Assembly (NCBI RefSeq): GCF_009746625.1
Contig: NZ_VWXL01000027.1
Coordinates: forward strand, 1-64,000
Direction of reading: 5' to 3'
Length of the DNA: 64,000 nucleotides
DNA from: Caproicibacter fermentans
GTDB taxonomy: Bacteria > Bacillota > Clostridia > Oscillospirales > Acutalibacteraceae
Shown here: positions 32,750-41,387 of the stretch, in pieces
How positions within the stretch are numbered: position 1 is the stretch's first letter
Layout of the letters: every line of letters starts with the position of its first letter
Notes under the pieces: generated by a model
Database searches by the model: none
What the model was told of the DNA's origin: nothing
What the model saw: only the letters and a program-made list of their open reading frames with translations
Position numbers and translations under genes: made by a program

Positions 32750-33283
32750 ATGAAAAACACGGCTTTGCTTGTGGTGGATGTTCAGAATGGGCTGATGGAT
32801 GAAGGCCCTTATCAGGGAGAACAGGTTTTGAAAGACATAGAAGCTCTCATTCCCGTTTGCAGAGAGAATGACGTGGAGGTTATCTACGTTCGGCACGACG
32901 GCGGAAAAGGCAGCGAGTTGGAACCGGGTACGGGAGGATTTGAAATCTGCGCGCGGATTTCTCCCCAAAGTGATGAAAAGATCTTTACAAAAACATATAA
33001 CAGCGCATTCCTCAAGACAGGTTTAAAGGATTATCTGACCCAAAAAGGAATCCGGGAGATCATTCTTGTGGGGATGCAGACCGAATACTGCATTGATTCC
33101 ACCTGCAAGACGGCGTTTGAACTCGGATTCCGTGTTTTGATTCCGGAAGGAACCTTCACCACCTTTGACAACGGACCGATGCGCGCCGCCGAGCTGTGCG
33201 AATTTTATTCCGGCCGGATTTGGGACCGACGTTTTGCATCCGTTATTCCTTTCAAAGATCTGGCAAAATTGATCTCAGCCTGA
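32750..33283 (+). CDS. Isochorismatase-like cysteine hydrolase
   Basis: A 177-residue member of the isochorismatase/nicotinamidase fold. The catalytic triad can be assigned: D10 in LLVVDVQNG, a lysine in IFTKTYNSAF (about 81), and the cysteine in GMQTEYCIDSTCKTAFELG (about 113). EYCIDST with this spacing is common in uncharacterised amidohydrolases. Whether nicotinamide, isochorismate or another amide is the substrate cannot be seen. It has GGAGG upstream and is bounded by terminators on both sides. Confidence 0.85.
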   Translation: MKNTALLVVDVQNGLMDEGPYQGEQVLKDIEALIPVCRENDVEVIYVRHDGGKGSELEPGTGGFEICARISPQSDEKIFTKTYNSAFLKTGLKDYLTQKGIREIILVGMQTEYCIDSTCKTAFELGFRVLIPEGTFTTFDNGPMRAAELCEFYSGRIWDRRFASVIPFKDLAKLISA

Positions 33284-33319
33284 GCTTTTCTTCCCGGCAG
33301 ACCAAGCCTGGATTACATA

Positions 33320-33352
33320 AAAAAGGGTTTTCCCGGCGGGAAAACCCTTTTT
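33320..33352. terminator. Bidirectional intrinsic terminator
   Basis: A 15-bp stem, AAAAAGGGTTTTCCC with its complement around GGC, has A-runs left and T-runs right. It can serve both the isochorismatase gene and the convergent HD gene. Confidence 0.85.
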
Positions 33353-33361
33353 GCTGTCTTG

Positions 33362-33838
33362 CTAATCCAACGTCCGGCCAGATTTGTAAAATCGAAGCGT
33401 TTCCAGTACGGAGCAATATTTATCGGAAAAGCTTACAATAAAGCCTTCCCGGTACCTTGGCGGAACCGGAGTCAGCGGCCACATGTGCCGAAGAATAATA
33501 TCCTTTTCCCGGTCGTTCAGCACAAACTCACGCTGTGCATTCTCCAGAGCCGTTCTGGGATGCGTAAAGCCGTGCAGACCTTTTCTGTCGCTCTTTTCAT
33601 GCCAGTCGTACAGAAAAAAATCGTGCAGTAAAGCGCCGCGGATCATGCTCCTGCGGTCAACGGAAATTCTCAGCAGCCTGCTCAGCCAAAGGCTTGTGCG
33701 GGCAACGGAAATGCAGTGGTCCAGACAGGAAACGTCCGCGTGCTGGATAAATCGGTTCATCCGCCGCACCTGGTCCGAATCCATCAAATCGGACACGCAT
33801 TCGCTGAAATAAATTTTTTCATTTTGGGTTAGCCGCAT
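33362..33838 (-). CDS. HD-domain phosphohydrolase-like protein
   Basis: A 158-residue HD-fold protein. The ligands are H in LDHCISVART, the HD pair in GALLHDFFLYDW, H in RHMWPLTPVPP, and a distal D in SFSDKYCS. Such stand-alone HD proteins of Clostridia are often annotated as hydrolases of unknown nucleotide substrate. Start ATG 33838 (MRLTQNEK) has GAGG 11 bases upstream; the frame is open further but overlaps the AbrB gene. It is the second gene of the abrB-HD unit. Confidence 0.75.
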   Translation of the reverse strand: MRLTQNEKIYFSECVSDLMDSDQVRRMNRFIQHADVSCLDHCISVARTSLWLSRLLRISVDRRSMIRGALLHDFFLYDWHEKSDRKGLHGFTHPRTALENAQREFVLNDREKDIILRHMWPLTPVPPRYREGFIVSFSDKYCSVLETLRFYKSGRTLD

Positions 33839-33914
33839 ATTCTGCTTCGCCTCTTCTTTATGTAAGAGCAGGCAATAAAAATTGCCGGCAACGGCGCCGG
33901 CGGGCAAGATCGGC

Positions 33915-34190
33915 TTATTTTCTCTCTTCCTTCGCATTTTCCGCCGCTTTTTCCGCCAGCTTTTCAAGGCAGTCGCGACAGATATTGTGGCCCCCGAAAT
34001 TGATGATGCCGTTCATTCCATTGCAGAAGACGCATGCCGGTTCGTATTTTTGAAGAACAATCCGATTGTCTTCATCAACGAATATTTCGAGAGGATCCTT
34101 TTCATTTATATTTAGGGTCACTCTCAACTCCTTCGGCAATACAATGCGACCAAGTTCATCAACTTTTCTTACAATTCCTGTTGATTTCAA
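33915..34190 (-). CDS. AbrB/SpoVT-type transcriptional regulator with zinc-finger tail
   Basis: A 91-residue protein. The N-terminal swapped-hairpin AbrB domain (about 1-50) contains TGIVRKVDELGRIVLPKELR. The C-terminal part has CVFCNGMNG and NICRDC (about 53-75), a four-cysteine zinc knuckle, ending in an alanine/lysine/glutamate helix. Start is TTG 34190 with AGGAAG 8 bases upstream. Driven by a near-perfect consensus promoter at 34239-34267. AbrB-family members regulate transition-state and sporulation genes. Confidence 0.85.
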   Translation of the reverse strand: MKSTGIVRKVDELGRIVLPKELRVTLNINEKDPLEIFVDEDNRIVLQKYEPACVFCNGMNGIINFGGHNICRDCLEKLAEKAAENAKEERK

Positions 34191-34238
34191 TAAAAGTACT
34201 TCCTTTCACCAAAAAGGCTCTTTTTTCTGATCGGATCG

Positions 34239-34267
34239 ATTATAGTATAATTTTCCATATTTGTCAA
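34239..34267 (-). promoter_or_regulatory. Consensus vegetative promoter of the AbrB-type gene
   Basis: On the minus strand TTGACA (34262-34267), 17-base spacer, TATAAT (34239-34244). Perfect hexamers, the strongest promoter seen in this window. Confidence 0.85.
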
Positions 34268-34363
34268 TCGGTTACACTTAAAATGTGAAAAACTTTTAAC
34301 ATAATCAATAATATTGAATTTTAGTCACGAATAGTAATTATACAGTTAATTTCCAAAAAGGGG

Positions 34364-34951
34364 ATGAACAAACTGTTAAATTACATTTGGGCGGGAATGA
34401 TCCTGTTCAGCGTTTTCTGCGCCGCCGTCACCGGCAGGATGGAGCCGCTTTCAAACGCTGTGTTAAGCGGCGCTTCCGGCGCGGTGACGTTGGTTTTGTC
34501 GATGACCGGAATGATGTGCGCCTGGACCGGGCTGATGAAAATCGCAGACGAAGGCGGACTGACGCTGCTTCTTGCCAAAGCGCTGAATCCGCTGATGCGC
34601 CGCCTGTTCCCGGAATGCAAGCCGGGCGGTCCCGCCGTGAAGGCGATGTGCATGAACATCACCGCAAATCTGCTCGGTTTAGGCAACGCCGCCACTCCCC
34701 TCGGCATCGCCGCCATGCAGGAACTGAAAAAAAACAACCCGACGCAGACCGCGGACAATTCCATGGTAACCTTTGTTGTTCTGAACACGGCCTCCATTCA
34801 GCTGATTCCCACAACTCTTGGAATTTTAAGGGCTCAGTACGGTTCCGCCGCTCCGTTCGAGATTCTGCCCGCGGTTTGGGTAACTTCCGTCTGCTCCGTC
34901 ATCGTCGGCCTGACCGCGGCGAAACTGATGGAGGGCCTTCTCCGTGGATAA
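34364..34951 (+). CDS. spmA: Spore maturation protein A
   Basis: A 195-residue membrane protein of the nucleoside-recognition (Gate) family. Four to five helices are visible. Conserved segments are LLNYIWAGMILFSV at the start, NITANLLGLGNAATPLGI (about 102-119) and the polar NTASIQLIPTT. SpmA and SpmB are needed for spore core dehydration in Bacillus and Clostridium. The AAAGGGG site lies very close to the ATG. It overlaps spmB by 8 bases. Confidence 0.9.
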   Translation: MNKLLNYIWAGMILFSVFCAAVTGRMEPLSNAVLSGASGAVTLVLSMTGMMCAWTGLMKIADEGGLTLLLAKALNPLMRRLFPECKPGGPAVKAMCMNITANLLGLGNAATPLGIAAMQELKKNNPTQTADNSMVTFVVLNTASIQLIPTTLGILRAQYGSAAPFEILPAVWVTSVCSVIVGLTAAKLMEGLLRG

Positions 34952-35465
34952 GCTTGGAGTTTTCGTCATGCCGGCCGTTGTTCTTTGCATTGTCCTGTTC
35001 GGATTTCTTCGCAAGGTTCCGGTTTTCGATACGTTTGTCGCCGGCGCCAAAGAGGGCCTGCGCTCCACGGTCTCGATTCTCCCGTCGCTGATCGGCCTGA
35101 TTATGGCCGTCTCCATGCTCAGCGCGTCCGGCGCTCTGGACCTTCTTTCTTCCTTTTTGGCCCCTGTCGCCAGTCTGATCGGCCTGCCGAAGCAGGCGAT
35201 GCCGCTCGCGCTGATCCGTCCGGTTTCCGGCAGCGGTTCCACCGCCGTCCTGACTCAGATTTTTTACGACTGCGGGCCAGACAGCTTCGTCGGTCGTGTC
35301 GCTTCCGTGATGTCCGGCTCAACCGAAACGACGTTTTACGCGATCGCCGTTTATTTCGGGGCTGTCGGAATCAAGAAGACCCGCCACACCATACCCGCCG
35401 CGCTGACGGCCGACCTGACCGTCTGTATTGTTTCGGCTTTGGCGGTGCGGCTGTTTTTTACTTAA
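34944..35465 (+). CDS. spmB: Spore maturation protein B
   Basis: A 173-residue partner of SpmA with the same Gate fold. Conserved segments include FDTFVAGAKEGLRSTVSILPSL in shorter family form, RPVSGSGSTAVLTQI (about 91-105) and MSGSTETTFYAIAVY. Overlaps spmA by 8 bases and ends one base before the feoB start codon, implying one sporulation-linked transcript. Confidence 0.92.
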   Translation: MDKLGVFVMPAVVLCIVLFGFLRKVPVFDTFVAGAKEGLRSTVSILPSLIGLIMAVSMLSASGALDLLSSFLAPVASLIGLPKQAMPLALIRPVSGSGSTAVLTQIFYDCGPDSFVGRVASVMSGSTETTFYAIAVYFGAVGIKKTRHTIPAALTADLTVCIVSALAVRLFFT

Positions 35466-35466
35466 T

Positions 35467-37308
35467 ATGAAACAACAGATTTGGAAAACCGTCCCGGTTT
35501 ATGCCCTTGCGGGAAACCCCAACTGCGGAAAAACGACGCTGTTTAACCGGCTGACCGGGTCGAGCGCGACCGTCGGCAACTGGCCGGGGGTAACGGTTGA
35601 AAAGAAAAGCGGATTTGCCCGCTGGAACGGCGGCAAGGCCCGCATTGTCGATCTTCCCGGCGTTTATTCGCTGATTCCCTATACGCCGGAAGAGGCCCTT
35701 GCGGGCGATTTTTTACACCGTGAAAAACCGGACCTGATTCTGAATGTGATAGACGCTACCTGTCTGGAACGGGGTCTCTACCTGACCACCCAGCTGCTGG
35801 AGCTGGGAATTCCCGTCGTAGCGGTCCTCAGCATGACGGACGCGCTCAACCGGCGCGGAGGGAAAGTAAACTGCCGCCTGCTTTCCGTTCTTCTGGGAAT
35901 TCCGGTCGTCCCGGTCTGCGCGACGCATGGAATCGGGATCGACACCCTGCTTCAAACGGCGTTCGCGGCCCTGGGCGAGCCGCGAACGCCGCTCCGGCTC
36001 GCAGATGACGCGGCAGGCGGCGGCGATCCGGATCTGGACGCGGCACAGGCGCGTTACCGCTATATTCATACCATCGCCTCCAGAGCCGTTACGGGCGGGG
36101 AAAGCACGCATACGGTAACAGAACGAATTGACCGGATCGCCACAAACCGGTACTGTTCCATTCCGCTGTTTCTTTTGATTGTTCTCGCAATTTTTGCGCT
36201 GACCTTCGGTTCCGTCGGCAACGCGATGATCTCCGCAATGGAGCTTCTGATTCATTCCGCGGCATGCGCGCTGAACGCTTTTCTTTCAGCCCGCGGCGCG
36301 TCCGTCTGGATCAAGAGCCTGATACTGGACGGAGTCCTCGCGGGCGTCGGCGCGGTGCTGAAATTCCTGCCGCAGATTGTTCTTCTGTTCCTTCTGCTTT
36401 CTTTCCTGGAGGACAGCGGCTACATGGCGCGCGCCGCGTTCATCATGGACGCCCCCATGAGAAAAATCGGCCTCTCCGGCCGCTCTTTCGTGCCGCTTCT
36501 GATGGGCTTCGGATGCACGGTTCCGGCCGTCATGGGAACGCGGATTCTGGAAAGCGAAAAGGACAGGCGTCTGACCGTCCTGATTACCCCCTTTCTATCA
36601 TGCAGCGCGAAAATGCCGGTTTACACCCTGTTCCTGGGGGTCTTCTTCGCACAGCGCCAGCCGCTCGCCATGTTTCTGATCTATCTGCTCGGCGTGCTGA
36701 TGGGGCTCTTTTCAGCGGTCTTTCTCAAAAGCACCGTGCTGCGCGGGGAACCGGCCCCATTTTTAATGGAACTGCCGGATTACCGCCTGCCAACCCTGGA
36801 CAACATCCGGAAACATGTCGGCAGACGGGTTCGGGATTTTCTTCAGCGCGCGGGAACGACTGTCTTTTTTGCGACCGTGCTGATCTGGCTGCTTCAGTCC
36901 CTCTCGACGGAGTTCCATATGACCGCCGACAGCTCCCGCAGCCTTCTGTCGGCGGCGGGGCAGGCAGTGGCCCCGATTTTTACTCTGTGCGGATTCGGGG
37001 GATGGCGTCAAACCGTCGCGCTCCTGACCGGACTCGTCGCAAAGGAAGCGATCGTGGGGGCCTACGGCGTCCTTTGCGCTGGAAACCCCGCCGCCGGCCT
37101 GCGGGAACTGTTCAGCCCGGTCAGCGCCTGCTCCTACCTGATCTTCATTCTTCTGTATACCCCCTGCTCCGCCGCGCTCGCCGCGATCCGCCGGGAAACG
37201 GGACTTCGGTTCGCGCTGTTCAGCGCCGTCTATCAGTTTGCCACGGCGTGGTATGTTTCCGCGCTGTTCTATCAGCTCTCCCTGCTGTTTCAAAGGCTGT
37301 TTTCGTAG
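35467..37308 (+). CDS. feoB: Ferrous iron transport protein B
   Basis: A 613-residue Fe(II) transporter with an N-terminal G domain. G1 is GNPNCGKTT (14-22), G3 is DLPGVYSL, and G4, usually NMMD or NKID, reads SMTD, so asparagine is replaced by serine. The membrane part has the two Gate repeats, including YMARAAFIMD and LMGFGCTVPAVMGTR, and CSAKMPVY. It is shorter than typical FeoB, and no feoA is nearby. The start ATG is one base after the spmB stop, so it is translationally coupled to a sporulation gene pair. Confidence 0.88.
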   Translation: MKQQIWKTVPVYALAGNPNCGKTTLFNRLTGSSATVGNWPGVTVEKKSGFARWNGGKARIVDLPGVYSLIPYTPEEALAGDFLHREKPDLILNVIDATCLERGLYLTTQLLELGIPVVAVLSMTDALNRRGGKVNCRLLSVLLGIPVVPVCATHGIGIDTLLQTAFAALGEPRTPLRLADDAAGGGDPDLDAAQARYRYIHTIASRAVTGGESTHTVTERIDRIATNRYCSIPLFLLIVLAIFALTFGSVGNAMISAMELLIHSAACALNAFLSARGASVWIKSLILDGVLAGVGAVLKFLPQIVLLFLLLSFLEDSGYMARAAFIMDAPMRKIGLSGRSFVPLLMGFGCTVPAVMGTRILESEKDRRLTVLITPFLSCSAKMPVYTLFLGVFFAQRQPLAMFLIYLLGVLMGLFSAVFLKSTVLRGEPAPFLMELPDYRLPTLDNIRKHVGRRVRDFLQRAGTTVFFATVLIWLLQSLSTEFHMTADSSRSLLSAAGQAVAPIFTLCGFGGWRQTVALLTGLVAKEAIVGAYGVLCAGNPAAGLRELFSPVSACSYLIFILLYTPCSAALAAIRRETGLRFALFSAVYQFATAWYVSALFYQLSLLFQRLFS

Positions 37309-37314
37309 CGTCTG

Positions 37315-38214
37315 CTAAAGCCAGGGGTCCGGCACCGCCGACGGAAGTGACGTCAGCAACACGTCCGGGTTTTTCAGAATCCGTCGGAAGTGGCGCATTG
37401 CTCTGGCATAATAGTAACCGTCGCAGATACGCTCGTCCACGACAAAGCGGAAATTAATCGTTTTGACGGGTCTCGCTATGCCATGGCGGCTCATTCGGAA
37501 CGTGGTTTCCTTTTTTCCGACGGAGATAAAAATCGGGCAGGTCCCGAAATCATAGAGATGGTGATAGACGGAACCGATTCCGGTGGAACCGATATCCACA
37601 ACAAAGGCGCTTGTGTGGAAAGGAGAAACGCGGTGAATCGCTTCCGGCATCAGGCCGGCCTCATCCATATGCCAAAGCACAAACACAACAAAGCGCAGCA
37701 AACACACGGGCAGGCGCCTTAAAATTTCCGCAGTTCGGTATGCGCCGTTGTTCTGCGCGGAATTCTTGACCGCCGCGATCCCGTCGTGGAGCTTTTTCCA
37801 GATATCCTCCAGTGAATCAGTCGGAGAAAACAACGTTTTCAGCGTTGTGTCCTGACCGGTTTCACTCATCGTATTTTTCACCGCGATGGAGAGGGCGATA
37901 TGGTTTCTGGCATAGAGTTTTCTGCCGGAAACATAACGGTTCAGACCCGGATGAAGAGCGATCAGGCGCACCGCCGCCGCCATGACGACATGAAGAGTGC
38001 TCAGGTCCGTCATGCCGGTTTCCCTGCGCATCCGCCTGACGAACTGCTCCAAATGGGTGATCTCGATTTTTTCTTCAAAAAAGACCATGCTTCCCGTTCT
38101 GTTCCGCATCAAATGGGGAACCACCGAGAAAAAAGGGTCGTCCTTCCGGATTCGGAACGAGTCATGGCGGTCGCCGCGCATACGCTTTCGCCCAGGGTAA
38201 ACTGTGTTCTCCAT
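37315..38214 (-). CDS. E2-like acyltransferase fold protein with altered active site
   Basis: A 299-residue protein resembling the catalytic core of 2-oxoacid dehydrogenase E2 subunits and chloramphenicol acetyltransferase. There is no lipoyl or subunit-binding domain. The region that should carry the catalytic DHRxxDG reads DERICDG (about 260-266): the histidine is a glutamate. Other core features, such as TDLSTLHVVMAAAVRLIALHP and NFRFVVD, are kept. ATG 38214 is preceded by GGAGGGA. It converges on feoB and is divergent from coaX. Probably a non-acyltransferase relative or one with altered chemistry. Confidence 0.65.
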   Translation of the reverse strand: MENTVYPGRKRMRGDRHDSFRIRKDDPFFSVVPHLMRNRTGSMVFFEEKIEITHLEQFVRRMRRETGMTDLSTLHVVMAAAVRLIALHPGLNRYVSGRKLYARNHIALSIAVKNTMSETGQDTTLKTLFSPTDSLEDIWKKLHDGIAAVKNSAQNNGAYRTAEILRRLPVCLLRFVVFVLWHMDEAGLMPEAIHRVSPFHTSAFVVDIGSTGIGSVYHHLYDFGTCPIFISVGKKETTFRMSRHGIARPVKTINFRFVVDERICDGYYYARAMRHFRRILKNPDVLLTSLPSAVPDPWL

Positions 38215-38296
38215 CGTATCCCTCCTCACTGCATCCTTTTTGTATTATAAATCAGGATATGAAAAAAAACCAATTAATTTCTTTTTATTTTGTGCA

Positions 38297-38325
38297 TTGA
38301 ATTCTAAAACTCTCTTTGCTATAAT
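38297..38325 (+). promoter_or_regulatory. Promoter of coaX
   Basis: TTGAAT (38297-38302), a 17-base spacer and TATAAT (38320-38325), with TGC just before the -10 hexamer. A minus-strand TATAAT with TTGGTT at 18 bases (38244-38273) serves the divergent gene. Confidence 0.7.
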
Positions 38326-38387
38326 AACTGTATTTGATAAAACGGAAGCGGGGAAATCCCTGTTTCCACGGCGGGAGCGGATTTCGA

Positions 38388-39155
38388 ATGATTCTGGTTC
38401 TGGACATCGGCAACACAAATATCACTTTGGGTGTTTACGAGGGCACAAAGCTGCTTTTTGTTTCGCGCATGGCGACGGACCGCATGAGGATGGAAGATCA
38501 GTACGCAATCGAACTGAAAGAAATTCTGGATATCCACGGCGTTTCCTTCCGGCAGATTGAGGGGACGGCAATCAGCTCGGTCGTTCCGTCCGTCAATCTT
38601 TACCTGAAACGGGCGATTCGCCGCCTGACCGGAACGGAGCCGTTCTGCGTGGGGCCTGAAACCAAAACAGACATATTCATCGACCTCAATAACTCCGAAG
38701 CTGTGGGCGCGGACCTGATCGTCGGCTGCGTGGCAGCCGCGGAGCTGTTTCAAGGCCCCTGCATTATTCTTGACATGGGAACGGCCACGACATTTGTCGT
38801 TCTGGACGAAAACCGTCGGATGCTTGGCGGGGCGATTGCCCCCGGGGTCGGAATTTCGCTGGACGCGCTGACGAACCGCACCGCCCAGCTTCCCTCCGTC
38901 AGCCTGGAGGCTCCCAAGCACTTTATCGGCGGGAGCACCGCCGAATGTATGCGCTCCGGCCTGATTAACGGAACCGCCTGCATGATCGACGGCATGTGCG
39001 CCCACATGGAAAAGGAACTCGGCAAAAAATGCCGCATTGTGGCCACAGGCGGTTTATCCAAGGAAGTTATTCAACAATGTGAACGCGATATCGTCTATTG
39101 CGACACGCTTCTTCTGGAGGGCCTGCGGATTCTTTATGAGAAAAACAAACCGTAA
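38388..39155 (+). CDS. coaX: Type III pantothenate kinase
   Basis: A 255-residue ASKHA-fold enzyme that phosphorylates pantothenate, the first step to coenzyme A. DIGNTN (6-11) is the phosphate loop, GADLIVGCVAA binds pantothenate, and DMGTATTF and GGAIAPGVGISLDAL are the remaining conserved parts. ATG 38388 has GGGAG upstream. CoaX needs a monovalent cation and is not feedback-inhibited by CoA in other species. Single gene with its own promoter and terminator. Confidence 0.93.
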   Translation: MILVLDIGNTNITLGVYEGTKLLFVSRMATDRMRMEDQYAIELKEILDIHGVSFRQIEGTAISSVVPSVNLYLKRAIRRLTGTEPFCVGPETKTDIFIDLNNSEAVGADLIVGCVAAAELFQGPCIILDMGTATTFVVLDENRRMLGGAIAPGVGISLDALTNRTAQLPSVSLEAPKHFIGGSTAECMRSGLINGTACMIDGMCAHMEKELGKKCRIVATGGLSKEVIQQCERDIVYCDTLLLEGLRILYEKNKP

Positions 39156-39181
39156 ACAAAGTACCTGATTAATCACGAAAA

Positions 39182-39218
39182 AGCCGCCGTTCCCTAAGTC
39201 TGGAACGACGGCTATTTT
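39182..39218. terminator. Bidirectional intrinsic terminator
   Basis: AGCCGCCGTTCC (39182-39193) pairs with GGAACGACGGCT (39202-39213) with one mismatch; TTTT follows on the plus strand and an A-run precedes, giving T residues on the minus strand. Confidence 0.75.
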
Positions 39219-39233
39219 AAGGTTAAAAAAAGT

Positions 39234-39443
39234 CTACGCGTTGTGAACAGGTTCTTCGTCGTCACGAAACAGAAATCTCAGGCACCACAGCGCGGAAATG
39301 GCTACCACGACGAATACGATGCGGCTGCCGGCCGTGAGCTGCCCGCCAAAGATCCAAGCGACAATGTCAAACCCGAAAAGTCCGATGGACCCCCAATTCA
39401 GTCCGCCGATAATGACCAGAATCAAAGCAATTTTATCAAGCAT
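39234..39443 (-). CDS. DUF378 family membrane protein
   Basis: A 69-residue protein of two membrane helices. IALILVIIGGLNWGSIGLFGFDIVAW is the DUF378 signature with its conserved GGLNWG turn. Ends in an acidic, hydrophilic tail. Family function unknown. A GGGGTAATA-type site precedes the ATG. Confidence 0.8.
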   Translation of the reverse strand: MLDKIALILVIIGGLNWGSIGLFGFDIVAWIFGGQLTAGSRIVFVVVAISALWCLRFLFRDDEEPVHNA

Positions 39444-39639
39444 GATATTACCCCTTTCAAAAAGTATTTTTACCGAGGAAATTCATATTATTCATCAAAG
39501 AATCATATTTTTATATTTTTATGCGGCCGGAATTTACAGGTGCGGCCAACGCCGCACGCAATATGATCGTGTTTTTTCGTTTGCGCGACTTATGGCTCGG
39601 TCAGAAAATATTCTATCCCTTTCTCCATAAAATAAAACA

Positions 39640-39698
39640 TTTACAAATCCATTCTTCTATGATAGAATGCATAATGCAAATGCAAATTATTCGCATTT
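39640..39698 (+). promoter_or_regulatory. znu promoter with Zur-box-like palindrome
   Basis: TTTACA (39640-39645), 17-base spacer, TAGAAT (39663-39668). Just downstream, 39678-39698 forms an AAATGC-n-AAT-n-ATT-n-GCATTT palindrome, the layout expected of a Fur-family (Zur) operator. It covers the start of transcription, so binding should block the operon when zinc is plentiful. The zur gene is the fourth gene of the same operon. Confidence 0.7.
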
Positions 39699-39714
39699 GG
39701 AATGGAGTGAACTA

Positions 39715-40611
39715 ATGAAACGATTTAACTTTTACATTGGAATGCTGATCTCCTTTACGATGGTTCTGACAGGATGCGCCTCGTCGTCCGGCGTACAGCA
39801 GGCATCTTCGTCCGTGCCGGAAAAATCGGATCAGAAACCTGTTATTGCCGTAACCGTCGTGCCGGAGGCAACCTTCGCCAAAGCTGTCTGCGGCGACTAT
39901 ATGGAGGTAATGACCGCCGTCCCTTCCGGATACAGCCCGGAAACCTATGAGCCGACGCCCAAAGAAAAAGAGGAACTCAGCCGCGCGGCCCTTTATTTTG
40001 CGGTGGGTGTACCCGTTGAGGAATCTTCTATTCTCCCGGCTATAGCCGATTTGGAAACCATAAAAGTCATCCGCCTTCAGGATGCCGTTTCAAAGGAATA
40101 CCCAGACCGCACGTTCCCGTCAGGGGAACGCGACCCGCACATCTGGCTTTCCCCCAAGCGCGCAAAGGTGATGGTGGAAACCATTGCTCGGGAATGTGAA
40201 ACGGTGGATCCGCAGCACAAAGCGCAGTACGGGCAGAATGCTGAGAACTATGCAAAGCAGCTTGATTCGCTGGATTCCGATTTGAAAAACATCTTTTCCA
40301 ACATGCAAAATAAAAGCTTTCTTGTCTTTCACCCTGCGTTCGGTTACCTGGCCGAAGACTACGGCCTGACCATGTATTCGCTCGAGGAGGAGGGCAAGGA
40401 AGCGACTCCGCAGCATCTGCAGGAAATGGTTGATCTGGCAAAAAAGCAAAAGATCCGCGCAATTTTCTATCAGGAGGAAATCGACAGCAAGCAGTCGCAG
40501 GCCTTCGCGGAGGAAATCGGCGGAAAAACTGTAGAACTTTCCCCACTTGCGCCCGATTATGTGGAAAATCTGAAAAAAATGGCAAATACCATGGTGGAGG
40601 CTATGAAATGA
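39715..40611 (+). CDS. znuA: Zinc ABC transporter substrate-binding lipoprotein
   Basis: A 298-residue cluster A-I metal-binding protein. The signal peptide ends with the lipobox LTGC (residues 18-21 region). Metal ligands are likely in DPHIWLSP (H about 140), FHPAFGYLAEDYG (H about 202) and a late acidic ligand; the usual first histidine of the ligand set appears to be replaced near YSPETYEPTP, and no histidine-rich loop is present. ATG 39715 has GGAG upstream. ATGA overlap with znuC. Confidence 0.88.
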   Translation: MKRFNFYIGMLISFTMVLTGCASSSGVQQASSSVPEKSDQKPVIAVTVVPEATFAKAVCGDYMEVMTAVPSGYSPETYEPTPKEKEELSRAALYFAVGVPVEESSILPAIADLETIKVIRLQDAVSKEYPDRTFPSGERDPHIWLSPKRAKVMVETIARECETVDPQHKAQYGQNAENYAKQLDSLDSDLKNIFSNMQNKSFLVFHPAFGYLAEDYGLTMYSLEEEGKEATPQHLQEMVDLAKKQKIRAIFYQEEIDSKQSQAFAEEIGGKTVELSPLAPDYVENLKKMANTMVEAMK

Positions 40612-41387
40612 CGGCAGAGCCCGGTCAAAAAGTCGTAGAAATCAGTCACGTAACCGTCCGGTACGGGGCGTTCACCGCCCTGCATGATGTCAGCCTTGAC
40701 GTCACTCAGGGGGAATATCTGGGGATCATCGGGCCGAACGGGGGCGGAAAAACCACCCTGCTCCGTTCCATTCTGGGCCTTGTGCCGATTTCGGGAGGAA
40801 GCATTTCGATCTGCGGAAAAGCCCCGGGCAAAACCGGCATGCTGGTCGGATACGTTCCGCAGTTTGCGAATATTGACCGCAGCTTCCCGGTTACGGTGCG
40901 CGAAGTCGTCCTGACCGGACGGCTGACACGAAGCCGCCTTCCCTTTCACCGGTATTCCGGAGCCGACCGCGCGGCTGCCGACGCCGCGCTTCAAGAAGTC
41001 GGCATCGGAGAGCTCGCCTCCCGGCAGATTTCCGGCCTGTCCGGCGGAGAATTCCAGCGGATGCTGGTCGCCCGCGCCCTTGCGGAAAACCCGAAAATTC
41101 TTCTGCTGGACGAGCCGACCGCAAGTGTCGACGCAAAATCGCGCAGACAGATTTACGACCTGCTGGGGGAGCTGAACCGTAAAATGACGATTCTGCTTGT
41201 CACGCACGACATGATGGCGGTGTCCTCCCGGGTCCACCGGCTGGCCTGTCTCAACGGCGGTCTGGTTTACCACGGCGAGCCGGAACTCGACCGCAACACG
41301 GTCGACGCCCTTTACGGCTGCCCGGTCGACCTGATCGCGCACGGCGTGCCGCATCGGGTTTTAAAAACGCACGGGGAGGACCGATAA
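40608..41387 (+). CDS. znuC: Zinc ABC transporter ATPase
   Basis: A 259-residue ABC ATPase. Walker A GPNGGGKTT (about 43), Q-loop GYVPQFANIDRSFP, signature LSGGEFQR, Walker B ILLLDEPTASVD, switch LVTHDMMAV. The PQxxxxDxxFP pattern is typical of Zn/Mn transporters. ATGA overlap with znuA and direct abutment to znuB. Confidence 0.93.
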   Translation: MTAEPGQKVVEISHVTVRYGAFTALHDVSLDVTQGEYLGIIGPNGGGKTTLLRSILGLVPISGGSISICGKAPGKTGMLVGYVPQFANIDRSFPVTVREVVLTGRLTRSRLPFHRYSGADRAAADAALQEVGIGELASRQISGLSGGEFQRMLVARALAENPKILLLDEPTASVDAKSRRQIYDLLGELNRKMTILLVTHDMMAVSSRVHRLACLNGGLVYHGEPELDRNTVDALYGCPVDLIAHGVPHRVLKTHGEDR

